Positions 22,070 to 33,784 of a DNA stretch of 64,000 nucleotides are shown here, piece by piece. Location: assembly GCA_016808115.1 (NCBI GenBank), contig JAEQBH010004557.1, positions 62,001-126,000 on the forward strand, in the 5' to 3' direction. Below the pieces are notes generated by a model. That model searched no databases. It saw only the letters and a program-made list of their open reading frames with translations, and was not told where the DNA came from. The DNA is from Tetrastigma voinierianum (Eukaryota; Streptophyta; Magnoliopsida; Vitales; Vitaceae). The stretch's first letter is position 1. Each line of letters starts with the position of its first letter. The position numbers and the translations under genes are program-made.

Positions 22070-22937
22070 CTACCCACCCAATTTGGAATTTAGGACACCT
22101 CAGAGCATAAAATAATTTTCCTCCTTCCTTGTCCCTTCATGATCAGTGGAACTAGGTACTCTTCCCCAGAGCTTGTTATCATGAATGATTATTACTTCAT
22201 TTTTTAAAAACAGATGTATATTAGCCCTGTCTGTTTCTCCAAAATCTCCTTACGAGTTCCATGCCGCCTAGTTGTTGGTCATAAATTATGAAAAGACTAT
22301 TAGTTCGCCTCTTCTCTTTTCCTTTGGCTAAATGGGACGAGTGTTGAAACCTTTGTTGCCTCTTTATGTTATATTGCAACAAACGAAGTGCCCATTTAGC
22401 CACCTGGGGCCATTTGCAGCCTTGCAACTCCATCATTAGTTTGGAATGAAGTAGCAATGGACTTTATCACTAGACTTCCACCTTCTTGCAGTTATACAGT
22501 TATCCTTGTCGTCGTGAATCATCTGCCGTCACTTCATTTTGGTCCCTAAAACTACTCCTGGATGTTACGTTACCCACACTATAACCCTATTTGCAAGTAT
22601 TAATTAAACTCCATGGTTTCTCTTCCATCATCATTTCAGATCCCGTGATCCTATTTTCTGAGCAATTTTTTGGGAAAAGTTGTTGAACTCAGTGGCACAA
22701 CTTACTTTGACATAGCTCAACCTCATCACTATCAAATAAACTGAGCAATCTGAGGTGGTTAATAGAGGGTTGGAGCAATATTTACGAGCTTTCACACAAG
22801 AGAAACCAACAACCTGGTTCAACCTTTTATGCTGGGCAGAGTATAGTTACAACACTAGTTATCACAACAGTATTAAAATGACGCCTTTTCAGGCTTTATA
22901 TGGTCAATTACCACCTACCATCCCTCCATATATTTAA
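22070..22937 (+). pseudogene. Chromovirus integrase (decayed)
   Basis: Catalytic-core words are scattered over frames. VAMDFITRLPPS at about 22446-22485 contains the first catalytic Asp. A KLHGF..IISD word lies near 22600-22650. VNRGLEQYLRAFTQ and CWAEYSYNTSYH lie in an open stretch from 22755. Several stops and deletions are present between them. Confidence 0.8.
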
Positions 22938-22939
22938 AG

Positions 22940-23510
22940 CTCAACTTCAATCCAAGCTCTCGAAGATTTACTGCTTGAACGAGATCACCTCTAGCGAACA
23001 TTGAAGGCCAATCTCTAGCGAGCCCAACATCGAATGCAGCATAAAGCAGATGCCAAACGTCGAGAACTAAGTTTTTTCTGTGGGGGACAAAGTTTTGGTG
23101 CAGCTGCAACCTTATAGACAAATGTAAGTGGCTCATCGAGTCTCTCATAAACCAGCTAAACGTTTCTATGGACCCTTCACAGTTTTGGAAAGAGTTGGTG
23201 CTGTTGCTTAAAAGATTGATCTCCCATCGACTTCCCGCATTCATCCAGTTTTTCATGTATTGAATCTCAAGCCTTTTCAAGGGTATTGATTGTTCAACAG
23301 TTTTACCACTGCCCAATGAATTTGTCCGGAATAAGCATGTGTCCTTTCCAGTTGTTTGTGCTACACGCACGATTCTACGCCATCACAAGCCAGAACACCA
23401 AATCCTTGTTCAATGGTATGATGCTCCACTTGAGAATGCAACTTGGGAGCCCTTCCAAGAATTTTGTAAGACATACCCAGATTATCACCTTGGGGACAAG
23501 GTGGTTTTTT
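22940..23510 (+). pseudogene. Chromovirus integrase tail with chromodomain-like end
   Basis: After the integrase core come ALEDLLLERD-type and DAKRRELS-type words (about 22955-23070). The tail then reads HQILVQWYDAPLENATWEP with EFCKTYPDYHLGDKVVF (about 23397-23505), in broken frames. The ATWEP motif is characteristic of the C-terminal chromodomain that gives chromoviruses their name. Confidence 0.75.
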
Positions 23511-23523
23511 AAGAGTAGGAGAA
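23511..23523 (+). other. Polypurine tract of the chromovirus
   Basis: AGAGTAGGAGAA directly before the TGATACA start of the 3' LTR; the expected plus-strand primer position. Confidence 0.6.
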
Positions 23524-23908
23524 TGATACACCCCTACCTATTGTCTTAACCCAGCCCAATCAAGAACCAATGCCATAAATGCAAGAAGATTTGGACCAAC
23601 TCCTAGATGACAATTTGAGGAGATCCACTCGGGTTACAAAGCCACCCGTTTGGATGGAAGATTACACAAATTAGTGTAAACTATTTGTTGCCTGAAATTG
23701 TAAGGCAGAGGGTAGCCTTTGAGCGGCAGTTTTGGTTTTTGGGTGAGAGCTATTTCTCCACCAGTTTTGTAAGGTCAAACCCATTCATAACAGAAAAGAT
23801 ATTCCATTTTCTCTCTCTTGATTCTCTTCTCTATTTTCTTCCTCTGGTACGCATTCATGAAGAATTGCAAACTCACCTATTAGTTGTTTTTTTCTACAGG
23901 TTGTATCG
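23524..23908 (+). mobile_element. 3' LTR of the chromovirus
   Basis: 385 bp partner of the 5' LTR; begins TGATACACCCCTAC. The final CA is read as CG here (TTGTATCG). The visible differences from the 5' LTR indicate an insertion that is not recent. Confidence 0.9.
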
Positions 23909-23924
23909 AGTATCTTTCTTTATC

Positions 23925-24413
23925 GAAGGAAAAACAGTGGAAGCATGGATACAAATATGGGTCAAACGTCTGTTTGTATCTGAAGGTAAATATTAAATAA
24001 AATTACCTATGTAGATTTTGAGATCCGTCAGCTGAAACACAGGTCGGTAAGTGTAGAAATGATCTGCGTCGGATCTACCTGACGGCGGCCGCGCGTGCGA
24101 CGATCTGCGAATCCGATCTGGATCGGCCCAATGCGCGGAAATGGAATCTTGGATCATCGCCGGGGTGGTATGGATGTGTGTGGCGCGATATGAATCGGGC
24201 GATAGAAATGAATCTTAGAGCGACAGAAAAAACAAGAATAGAAAATTAACTTTTTACCAACTGTTACGCCATTACTCAAATATATTGAAAAAGGCTGAAT
24301 ATTAAAATGTACGTGAATAGCTGTTAATATAATAAATTATATTTATTATAAATTTATAATTTATAATATGTTGAGAATCTTAAAGTGGATACGAAGTAGC
24401 GTAATTCTTAACA
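23925..24413 (-). mobile_element. 3' LTR of the copia element
   Basis: About 490 bp; the forward strand ends TTCTTAACA (LTR start TGTTAAG on the minus strand). It shares AAATAAAATTACCTAT, GTATGGATGTGTGTGG, AAAACAAGAATAGAAAATT and TTATTATAAATTTATAATTT with the block at 30882-31412. Divergence between the two is considerable. Confidence 0.8.
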
Positions 24414-24425
24414 ATCTCCCCACTT
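24414..24425 (-). other. Polypurine tract of the copia element
   Basis: The forward ATCTCCCCACTT reads AAGTGGGGAGAT on the minus strand, directly before the LTR start TGTTAAG. Confidence 0.6.
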
Positions 24426-25384
24426 GCTCTTGAGTACAAACTTGAGCATAAGCCCCGAAACCATGTAACTCGAGCGGCTGATTTACATGGTTAATTCAAG
24501 ATATGAAATTTCCGCCAGGCTTTCGCAGAGCTGGCGCAGAGATCCAGCGGTAGTATTAATTAAAGAGAACATATAATTGAAGCGATTATCTGTCGGTGCC
24601 ATCATAAAAGGCCGAGTTGAACTCCAAAATTAATAATATTGATATATATATTAATTTCCTCGATTATAAAATGCTCGATGGTGGTGAATTATATTTTACG
24701 TCATCAATTAATTATTTTAATCTCTTGATTTAACGGTTTCTCTAATGGATCAAATGCGGCGTTGACTTCGGCTACATCCGTCAAAGCATATCGAAGGATA
24801 TTTTCATACAATTTCCATTTTGTTTATTTCATCTTTTGGTAATTAAACAATCACGTTCCCGAATCATCCGTATTAGCGGTCAAAATAGGCCTCACATATT
24901 GACAATTCAGGCAAATAATTATTCAAATTACCTATTTAAAATAAACTGGGGATTGGGGAAAAATAATGACTCAAATATCATGAGATTTAATTCCTTCATG
25001 AGAATTTAACTTTTGAGTGGAATCTTTCTTTAGGTCTCGATGCAAACATAATCTGTAGTAATGTTATAATAAGCAAGCGGATTATTTCGCAAAATCATGC
25101 TGATCTAAATAAAGCGTCCAGCTTTATTCAATAGCGTGATCTTATTCATTAATTATGAGAACTTATGGATCATGTCTTCCATGGATGTATCCATATGACC
25201 ACTTGCATAGTGTCGGACCTTATCTGAAAAATGCTAGTGTGCACAAGGTGAAGTGTCTACTCATTGAAATTTTATTAACGAGAAAAATACAATAATTTTA
25301 TTTGTCTTGCTCTGAAAGCTCAAATAAAAAAAACTCACTAGTCTAAAATAAGTCACATTAATCTCTCCTAACACCCACATAGAA

Positions 25385-26000
25385 TCACATGTCTTTGAAA
25401 ACTTGAGCAGTGGGGCCTTTGTGAATAGATTTGTGCATTAGGTTTCCTGCAGCTATTTTGGTAACTCGCTGCCGTCTCCTCGCTCGATGATGTCTCGGAT
25501 CAGTGGTACTTCCACCTCGATGTTTTTGTTTCTTGTGATACACCTTGGTTCTTTGGTTTTGTCTTTCACATTGTGTTGTCCTGATGGGAATTAATGGTAG
25601 ACACCTTGCTTTGGGTATCACACGAAGATCAATAATGAACCCGGCCACCGGCTTCATCGGCGCCTCGGAAGCGGCAACATGTCGACTACGTGGTGGAATC
25701 TGCTACGTCTGTTGCTCTCCTCAATGAACGGCTCCACCATATAGTGTAAACACATAACCCGGTGAATTTCGCCGGTCGATATCCTTGGAAATGCAGTGCA
25801 GCCAGAAGAGCGATAGTTCTAGCTCCCGCGGAATATGCTAGCATATAATCTCTTGTTCTCCTTAGATGTAAGTATATGCTTTCTTTGCCAATCGGTCGTT
25901 GCTTCAGGGATCAGATTGATGCGACACAGCTCAGCATAACGGATGTACGGCACGAGTGCGTAACATGGCATGCATGGGACTACCTACGGTAGGGCATGGG
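25385..26000 (-). pseudogene. Copia RNase H / polyprotein end
   Basis: Minus-strand frames end KIAAGNLMHKSIHKG and VFKDM, matching the KIAS.NLADPFTK region near the end of copia RNase H. Upstream parts are too frame-broken to trace fully. About 970 bp of non-coding DNA separates it from the 3' LTR. Confidence 0.6.
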
Positions 26001-26129
26001 TATCCTACTCATACGTTCTTCTGCTTTCGGGAGTTTTTTTTTGGTGTTATCATAGAAAGATGAATTCCGTGTCCCCAAGGAGTGAGGATCACAGCACACA
26101 GATTTTCCGTATTAAACGACAGAATTTTA

Positions 26130-27130
26130 TCAATATAAGAGGCAGAGATAGTGCCAACAACTTATTCTTAGGTCATTATAAGTTTGATTCGAGAATATAT
26201 AGTTGGCATCTCGAGTCTTCCATATCAAGCGTTTTATCTGACCAATTCTTTTTACGACAACACTTGTTTGTCGTTTAGGTCTTGATATGTCATCTCGTGG
26301 GACTAGAAAAACTACCTTACGTAGCCCAGGATTCTTTTGTAAACACAAGGTTCGTGGGCTTTTCTCCAAAACCAAAAGTAATATTTGATCAAACTTTGTG
26401 TTCCCATAATCTGGATCTTGTAAGTCCATAAATGGACCTTTGCAACTTGCATACCATGTGTTCTTTGCCTTTAACTTTGAACCATACAGGATTGCGCTTT
26501 GCATATAGATGTCCTCATTTAAATTGCCAGCTTCAAAAATTGTTTTTGACATCCATCTGCCAAATCTCGTGTCGAGACTAGCGACTAAACTAAAAGAATC
26601 GGGATAGATTTAAGCATGACTCTTGGCGAAAAGGTTTCTTCATAATCTATCCCTCTTTTGGGTATAGCCTTTTGCCACCAATACAGCTTTGAAGGTTTCC
26701 ACCTTCCCATCGATCCTCTTTTTCTCTTGTAAATCCACTTACACCTATTGGTTTTACACCCCTTTGGGTGCCTCTACAGAGATCGGGCTGAGATTGGAAT
26801 ACATAGATTCCATTTCACGATCCCTTGGCTTTTGCCACTCCTGGCCACATCCACATCTTCCAGTGCTTCTTTGTAATTGATGGGATCATCTTCACTGTCA
26901 ATAGCAATAACTTGGTAAGACTCGCCTAGCAAGACATGCTCTCTCGCAGGCTTAGCCTTACATCCTTCTGTGGCTCCGGATTTGTGGTTCATTGTTACGA
27001 GCTGTAAAGGTACTAGATTTCTTCTTATGCTGGCTCTTAAGTTCGGTTCCACATGTATTGGATCTTGTTCCACTTGGTTTTTGTGCTTGTTCACCTTCCG
27101 GGTACATTTTTCCCCTCTTTGGGTGAACAT
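26130..27130 (-). pseudogene. Copia reverse transcriptase
   Basis: Words in minus-strand order. DSEDDPINYKEALEDVDVA (about 26850-26910) is the conserved start of the RT region. GNLNEDIYMQ (about 26497-26528) follows, then FMDLQ..., TKFDQILL and CLQKNPGLRKVVFLVP in altered frames. Numerous indels are present. The strand is opposite to the chromovirus. Confidence 0.8.
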
Positions 27131-27199
27131 GCAGAATCAGGTGGTATTAAGCGAACGCGGTGGTTGATTTGTTCTTGAGCTGGTCGAGCTCCTCGAGGT

Positions 27200-28500
27200 G
27201 TTTGCTCTTGGGTTTGAAATTGCTTATATAGTCTTCCTCGAAAAGTTGCGTGAGTACTCACGGCCTTTTATCAGAAGGACTATAAAATAGTCCACCTCCT
27301 AGTTCCTTTAAATTAGCGACAAACAGCCACCACTGGAAACCTCGTACGATTCCGACTTATTTGGATCGCTTTCTTAAGGCATGTGGGAAGCCTTTTGTAT
27401 TCGGATATGGCTTAAACTAGGCTTGCGCCCTTTCCTGGTCACATTGGGTGTCTTAGGAGCAGTTTTAGAAAGGAACTAAATTGGAAGATACATTAAGTTT
27501 CTGGCATATCTAGCGATATAGGTAGAGATGAATAACTAAGCATTGACCTCACCATATCTGAAAGATTCTATTTCTTCTTTTTGCAACTCCATTTCTTTGG
27601 GGTGTTCAGTCTTGTCAATTGTGAAACTATCCCCTCTTGAGTCAAGTAAGACTTAAACTCTCGGATAGGTATTCACCACCTCGGTCGAGGCCAAAGCTCT
27701 TTGATATGGAGTCTAATTGCTTCCCGCCTCGGCTATATACTCTCTATTTAGTAGAAAGTTTCGGACTTTTAGCGCGTTAGGTAAATATATCCGTATCTTG
27801 AGTAGTCATCACAGCCAAGGTGACAAAATACTCATACCCTCCTCGAGGCAGACATTTGACCAATTCGCACACATCAGTATGCACCAATTCCAGCGGTTTG
27901 GTTGCGCGATATCCTTTGGCTTTAAAGGGCCTTTTGGTCATTTGCAGCACAAACAAGATTCACACATCTTGGTATAGGTTCAGAAGTCTAGAAGGGAATC
28001 CACTTTTTACCAAACATGAATCCTATGGAATTAATATGACCCTAATCGCAAATACCGAAGAGCCACGTTCATTAAGCTTTCCTTTTCTTGGCTAGAGTGA
28101 TCATGCTTATCAACAATTTCGAGTAATTAAAACATCATAGGACATAGGACTTAAATAATAAAGACCATCTATCAAATCAGGTACAAATAGCGAAGTTGAA
28201 GCTTTGCTTATTATAATAATTAAATTCCCTTTGATAAACCTTGTTGAATAAACAAATGCAGATTAAAATTCCTTTTAAAATCAGTACATATAAAAAAAAA
28301 ACAGTCTACTAAACATAAAGTCCTATCATTATTGAAAAATAATTCTACTTGTCCTAATGCTTTAACGAGTGTTCTCCATTTCCAAGCCTCGAAAACCTAT
28401 GTTCTGTCAACCCAAGCTAGTTTGCTTGAACCACTTTGAAGTAACGAGACATGGTTAGTGGCTCTGAATCAATGATCCATTTATCATTATAATTTCTCAC
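27200..28500 (-). pseudogene. Copia integrase (decayed)
   Basis: Minus-strand translation near 27660-27560 gives EFKSYLTQEGIVSQLT followed by TP and a GVAKRRNR-like word. This is the copia integrase core around the catalytic Glu region. The remainder is recognisable only in patches. Confidence 0.65.
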
Positions 28501-28599
28501 GCTAAACAAGCTTGACCACGTTTAAATTACCCATACCTTCTTTTGTCAGAGGCAATTACGCTTCGGTGACCATACATCGCGCCGAAACGCTGCACCTTT

Positions 28600-29300
28600 C
28601 ATTCTTCATAAGCGGTGGTTTTGATGGCCAATTTTGTATACCTTGTTCTTATTCTTTTTCCCACCCTTAGGTTTCCTTTGGAGCTTGAAAGTAGAACCCT
28701 CGAATCTGTATGAACACCAGCCTGACTTCCAAAGCCCTTTGGCACTTTCAAATTTCGTAAAATAAGCTCTGCCAGGAGTTGAATCCATATTGTTACGTAT
28801 TATAATTAACTTTAAGTAGGTAAAACAATCGGTGAGTTGATATGAAATCAAGAATTGGGACCTTTGCTCATCTTCATCCCAGCCTTGGCTGATTGAGATG
28901 TGACATCATTTTGATTGATGATCCCTCACACTTCCCAGGTCATTCCTAAGTGTTCATTATAGCCTAGCTGACTGCCTTAAAGAACTTGTTGATTGTGCAA
29001 ACATCTTGCTCGAGAGTGCGGATCATTCACTCCCTCTTGAGATGAGATATCTGTCCTTTCAAATGACTAGCAACTGCTTTGGCAAGAATATAAGCGTGAC
29101 CGATATATTTGCCTTGTCCCAATTCTCATAGTCTTTTGACTTGGTGGGGATGCATTTCTTCTTGGAGCTCATTGGGCTTTGGTGGCTGGTTAGAGACGAG
29201 CCAGTTTTCAAAATGGGAAACGATGTCTGGAGTTGGTTTTTCCATTCATTATAATTATTTCCATCCATAGGCTTTTGACTCACAAAATCATTGCAAGTGG
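28600..29300 (-). pseudogene. Copia gag
   Basis: Minus-strand frames: MDGNNYNEWKNQLQ with YENWDKAN (29283-29059) is the gag N-terminal region. DSTPGRAYFTKFESAKGLW and a basic GGKKNKNKVYK tail (28790-28610) follow. Breaks separate the pieces. Confidence 0.7.
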
Positions 29301-29319
29301 GTTAAATGATGCCATTTTG

Positions 29320-30865
29320 AAAAAAAATACACACTAGTAAAGTAATATCTTCTGATAAACATAATCTTAAATTTAGTTAAATCCCAAAAACTATTTTCTG
29401 TTTATTGTAAACAATTATTAGTTTCATTATAAACATAGTTAGGCGAGATGTTTATAACAAACTAAATTTGATCATAAAATGATTAGTATCCTACTAAGTT
29501 GGTTCGGGAAAGATGAAGTCACAGCGGGTACTTAAATCCCATATTAACTAGACGAACTTTATAGATATTTATAATGTTTCCTCTAATTGTTTCAAAACTT
29601 TGGGCACTTAATAAAAATATCATAGCCTCGTTGGGGTAATAATTAAATTAAGTTTGAATGTTTTTTAACCATTGTTTAATTTCAAAATTATCTTTAATAT
29701 CAAGATTAGGCGTTGGGCGATCAATCTTATTAAAATTTTGAAACTTAATTGAGGTCTAATCCAATAAAATCAACCATGTTTATCCGTTGGGGCATCACAT
29801 GATCATTTATTATTAGACCCTGAATGGAAACCCTTAGGTTTTTAAAATTAATTAAATTAATTAAAACCTTCACCATTCAATATTTTAAATAATGAGATTT
29901 TCTAAAATTATTTTCAAAAAAATAAAATAATTTTCAACAATAGTATTAAACTAGAATAATAGAATCATAATAATTATTATGCACATGTAATTATCATTGT
30001 TACAAATTTATGGCACCACGCATTACATATATGGCGTATTTATCACATAAAACATATTTATAAGCATATAATTAAACCATTCACAAAAGCATTAATTAAA
30101 ATAACCCTAATCCATGGTTTTCTAAAAAAATTAAAATTGGGCTTTATTACAAAATATCCACAAAAGGTTCTTATAGGCCCCAATTATTTTTAGTTCAAAG
30201 GCATAAAGGCCTGAAAACTAAAATAAATTAAAACCATAAAACCCTAACATGTTCTAATTTGAAGGGTAGTAGGCCGTGATCCACCGTCAGCAGAGTACGG
30301 GGAAGAACCACATGCATGCCACGGCAGGCATTGCCAGAAGTAAGGCGCAAATGACTCCGCCCGCGCCCTAAGCGCCGAATATGGCCAGTGAGGACGGCGA
30401 AACTTCCACCGTGGCGTGTGGCGGCGTGTGACGTTCTCGAGGCGCGCGATCCGTCAAACCGCGTCCTCCTCCTCTAGCGTTTTCCACGGTGGTCACGTTA
30501 CGAGATGGTGTCCAGATCTTCTCAGAAGCTTTCAAATAATGAAGGGTGTCTGAATTTCTGAGTTTGAAATTTAAAATTACATATTTTTAATTAAAAAAAT
30601 GTAAATAATAAATAAAACCGGGAAAGAAACGATCTTATGACCGGCCTCACATTACAAACCCAAAAAAGTCATCACAATCAAAAATCTACCATGGATCTGA
30701 AACGGCTCCGTCAAAATAATACGTAAGATTCGTGAGCAAAAAAAGTCAATAAAATTAGAATCTAATCATGCGATCTAACAACAAATAGAACACAAGTGTA
30801 TATCTTAATCAATCAAAATTACATAAATTTATTGAATACCTAGATACACATATCTAATCATAAAA
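29320..30865 (-). other. Long untranslated leader of the copia element
   Basis: 1.5 kb between gag and the primer site with no coding signature. Most is AT-rich, but about 30260-30500 is strikingly GC- and CpG-rich (for example CGGCGTGTGACG, GAGGCGCGCGATCCG). Confidence 0.5.
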
Positions 30866-30881
30866 AGTACTCTGATGCAAT
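30866..30881 (-). other. Primer-binding site of the copia element
   Basis: The minus strand reads TTGCATCAGAGTAC right after the 5' LTR. This is a degraded form of the TGGTATCAGAGC site complementary to initiator tRNA-Met that most plant copia elements use. Confidence 0.6.
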
Positions 30882-31412
30882 TGAAGGAAAAAAACCTTGT
30901 GAGCATGGATTCACAGCAACATGATTAAACATGCAAGCTATATCACAAATTCAATGTTAAAATAAAATTACCTATGCTGGAGTTGCGGATAAAATTACGA
31001 CTAGACTTCTAAGATCGGCCGCAACCGACGTCTACGCGTCAGGATCTGACAACGACCGCATGACCAGCGATCACCGCGATCCAGTCTGGTCGACGTGCCG
31101 CAGTGAATCTTCCGGGATCTATCACTCGGGGGTGTTGTATGGATGTGTGTGGCCGCGATGAATCGAGCTATTAGGCTGAATGCTTAGAACGCTTGGGAAA
31201 AAACAAAGAATAGAAAAATTAACTGCTTACCTCATAATTCTGTATTCTCAAAAAAATGTGAAAAAAAAGCTGAGAGAAAGCGCCAAAAGCACGTTACGTC
31301 GAGGAATAAGCCCATTAGTATAATAGGAACCATATTTATTATAAATTTATAATTTATACATATGTTTGAGGGAATGCTAGAAGTGGGACCCAAGAGCACA
31401 TAATTGCTAACA
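30882..31412 (-). mobile_element. 5' LTR of the copia element
   Basis: About 531 bp; the forward strand runs TGAAGGAAA...GCTAACA and is paired with 23925-24413. Adjacent TTATC target duplicate on its right. Confidence 0.8.
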
Positions 31413-31417
31413 TTATC

Positions 31418-31600
31418 AGATCTAGAACATTAGGTATTTTAGGCATATTAGAATTATCTCTTGTGTAGACTTTGAGCTATTTCTTCTTACTATTAACTTT
31501 GATGATGTGTCATCTTTTAATGTTTTAATAGTTTGATTTATATGTTTAGATTTAAAGATATTACCGTTATGAATCAATGAAATTTCACTTTCTGGCACAT
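31418..31600 (+). repeat. Dispersed repeat B, copy 2
   Basis: Homologous to 17600-17790 (shared TAGGTATTTTAGGCATATT, GATGATGTGTCATC, TGAATCAATGAAATTTC). It begins immediately after the copia target duplication, so the copia element landed in or beside this repeat. Confidence 0.5.
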
Positions 31601-31899
31601 GCGAAAAGAATACTTATCAATTGATATAATTAAAATTAAGTTTATTGATAGTATATAAGAATTAATGATAACAAATTAGTTTGAACTGGATATAAAAAAC
31701 TAAACACTCTGACATTTTCTATCCAACCAACTTGACAATTTGTTTATTTTCTATTTTAGTTCACATATGTAAATTTAAAGAAATTTATGGTGAGTTATAA
31801 ATTAAAAAGTAACACCATTATATTAACTCGATTAATATGAAAGACAAAATTTATTATCAAAACTCGTAAGTCTGTATTATTACAGTTTCATTCTATCTT

Positions 31900-32310
31900 T
31901 TTTTACGAAAATAATAATAATTTAATTGATTCAACCTAGTAATATATGGATATAAACACATAATTAACTTTGTTAAAAATCATAAAGGATGAAAGCAGCG
32001 ATATATTTTAATAGCATATCATCAATTAAAGTGCGCATTTGATGATATACCGTGTATTTATAATATATATGATTCAAATTATGCAACATATGAACGACTA
32101 TGATTTGATTTATTGTTTGATCGAATATATTTTCTTCAAATCCAAATAAACTCATATGCATATAAAAATACCGTGAAAAACAAAAGCGTTGTATCAAAGA
32201 TAATCCGTCGCGCGTTGTTATAAAACTGACGATGAAATTACAAAAAAACAAATTAAAATCCAAAGATGTGTGAAATAACCACAGATCATCTGCTTAAAAA
32301 AATGGCTAGA
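31900..32310 (+). repeat. Dispersed repeat A, copy 2
   Basis: Shares TAATTTAATTGATTCAAC, GATATAAACACATAATTAAC, TTTTAATAGCATAT, CTATGATTTGATTTATTG and CGAATATATTTT with copies at 16150 and 50890. Non-coding. Confidence 0.55.
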
Positions 32311-33447
32311 AGATACTAAGTTGAGAGAACAAAATTTCATTCTATAATTAATTTCCCCATTTATTACTACTCTTATTGAAGGTAAAATAAAAAAAATATG
32401 GTGAAAATATGGCATCATGGTTACATCCAAATAAGTTTGGTAACATTAACTTCCAGTTGACTTTTAAAAATTAGGCTTCCATCCAACAAAGGAGGGAATG
32501 TAGAAAAGCACATCATGTGAGTTTGACCCTCATTTTCTGAAGTGGAATCACCCAAATGTCCTTGTTCCTTTCTTTTTATTCATTTTTGGTGTGGTCAATT
32601 TGGCCACACTTTTCCAATACCCATAGGGCATAGTTTATAGATGGGATCTATTGCTTTTTAACTCTTTCTAATTGTTTTTTTTTTTTCGATAAATTTATAT
32701 TTGTTGACACAAAATATTTTTTTGGCCCAAATAATAGTTAAATGGACTGAATACATATGCTAAGTCCAAACTATACGAGCCTAACCAAATATGAGAAAGC
32801 TTAAACCCATGATAATTAGCCCATGAAAAGCTATATGGACATTTCTATAATTTTTAAAAGTTGTCAAAGCTGTCAACAAAGAATATTGAAACTTTGTCTC
32901 AAATGTATAATATAAAGAAGATTTTTCTCTAGAAATTATGACCTTGGCCGTATGGCGTAGACAATTCTTGAATTGGTGAAGTAGAAACGATGGACAAGGC
33001 TTTGGTGGAGATATGGATATTATTGGAGAAAGTAAGTTTAGGCGATTGATCATTAATCTTTATAAAAAGGGAATCTGGCGTCAGAAGCAATGGCCAGACC
33101 TCCGGGCAGCTCAAAGCCGTGTAAAAGGCGTTCGGCATTTATCTTGTGTACACAATTTTAGGTAGACTAACCAGTTCACAGCTTAGTTTATATATTTATT
33201 TTAAGGAGTTTATTAAGCTAAAAATTCTTGCTTAAATATTTGATTTTTAGTCCAATTATATAATAAAATTTGCTATTTTTCAAGATAGTTCATTCATTTA
33301 TTTTCTTAGCTTTTAATTCAATCTATGTAATTTAATTTTCAAAGTATTTTTTACTTAGAAATAGGAAAATGTCAAGGGAAACTAGGAGATTCATCGTCGT
33401 TTGAACAGAAGTTAGATTTTAACATAGTTTCAATTTGGAAATACTAT
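32311..33447. other. Intergenic DNA without recognised gene
   Basis: Short minus-strand open frames lie at 32781-33138, one containing NAFYTALSCPEVWPLLLTP, but no family was recognised and no splice context supports a gene. T-runs near 32675-32690. Confidence 0.45.
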
Positions 33448-33784
33448 GGCCCTGTTTAGTAGGTAGAAAATTTTTAAATTTTACCGTATTGACTTTTGAA
33501 AGCAAAGGCAGCGTTTGAATTCTGAGAATAAGGCAACGGAAATTTTTGAAATGAAAGAAAATGAATTCATTATTTTAATGGCATTTTATATAGATGAAAA
33601 CGGAGTAAAAATTTGTTTCGTATTTTCAATTAAATTAAATGAATGGGGTTGAAAATGAAAGCGTATTTTATTACGTTAGTCTGAAATGTATTTACGAAAA
33701 TGGCCAAAGATCGAGAATACATTGAAAATTTTCATATTCTGAATTTTGGATAGATTTGAAAATTTTCGTGAACTAAACAGGGCC
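33448..33784. mobile_element. MITE with GGCCCTGTTTAG inverted ends
   Basis: 337 bp non-coding element. The left end GGCCCTGTTTAGTAGGTAG and the reverse complement of the right end GGCCCTGTTTAGTTCACG match for 13 bases; a second inverted block (AAAATTTTnAAA) lies inside. It is flanked by TAT on both sides. The termini resemble PIF/Harbinger- or hAT-type MITEs; the superfamily is uncertain because the 3 bp flank is not TWA. Confidence 0.75.

Larger units (their letters stand above)
18660..23908 (+). mobile_element. Ty3/gypsy chromovirus, near full length, inactive
   Basis: A 5.25 kb element with two LTRs, a primer-binding-site region, gag with zinc knuckle, protease, reverse transcriptase, RNase H, integrase, a chromodomain-like tail and a polypurine tract, in the gypsy order (RT before integrase). 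Polyprotein words are well preserved but interrupted by stops and frame breaks in gag, RT and integrase. No matching 5 bp target duplication is evident: TTATG precedes the 5' LTR and AGTAT follows the 3' LTR. The 3' side was later hit by the copia element at 23925. Confidence 0.9.
23920..31417 (-). mobile_element. Ty1/copia element with both LTRs and TTATC target duplication
   Basis: A 7.5 kb minus-strand element. Reading along the minus strand: 5' LTR (31412-30882), primer site, a long non-coding leader, gag, integrase, RT, RNase H (the copia order), a non-coding spacer and the 3' LTR (24413-23925). TTATC flanks both sides (23920-23924 and 31413-31417). All reading frames are broken. The left junction is about 16 bp from the chromovirus 3' LTR end. 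Confidence 0.85.

Noticed and set aside
32781..33138. Overlapping minus-strand open frames of 69 and 90 codons
   Set aside because: No family resemblance, no splice or promoter context, and composition typical of the intergenic DNA.
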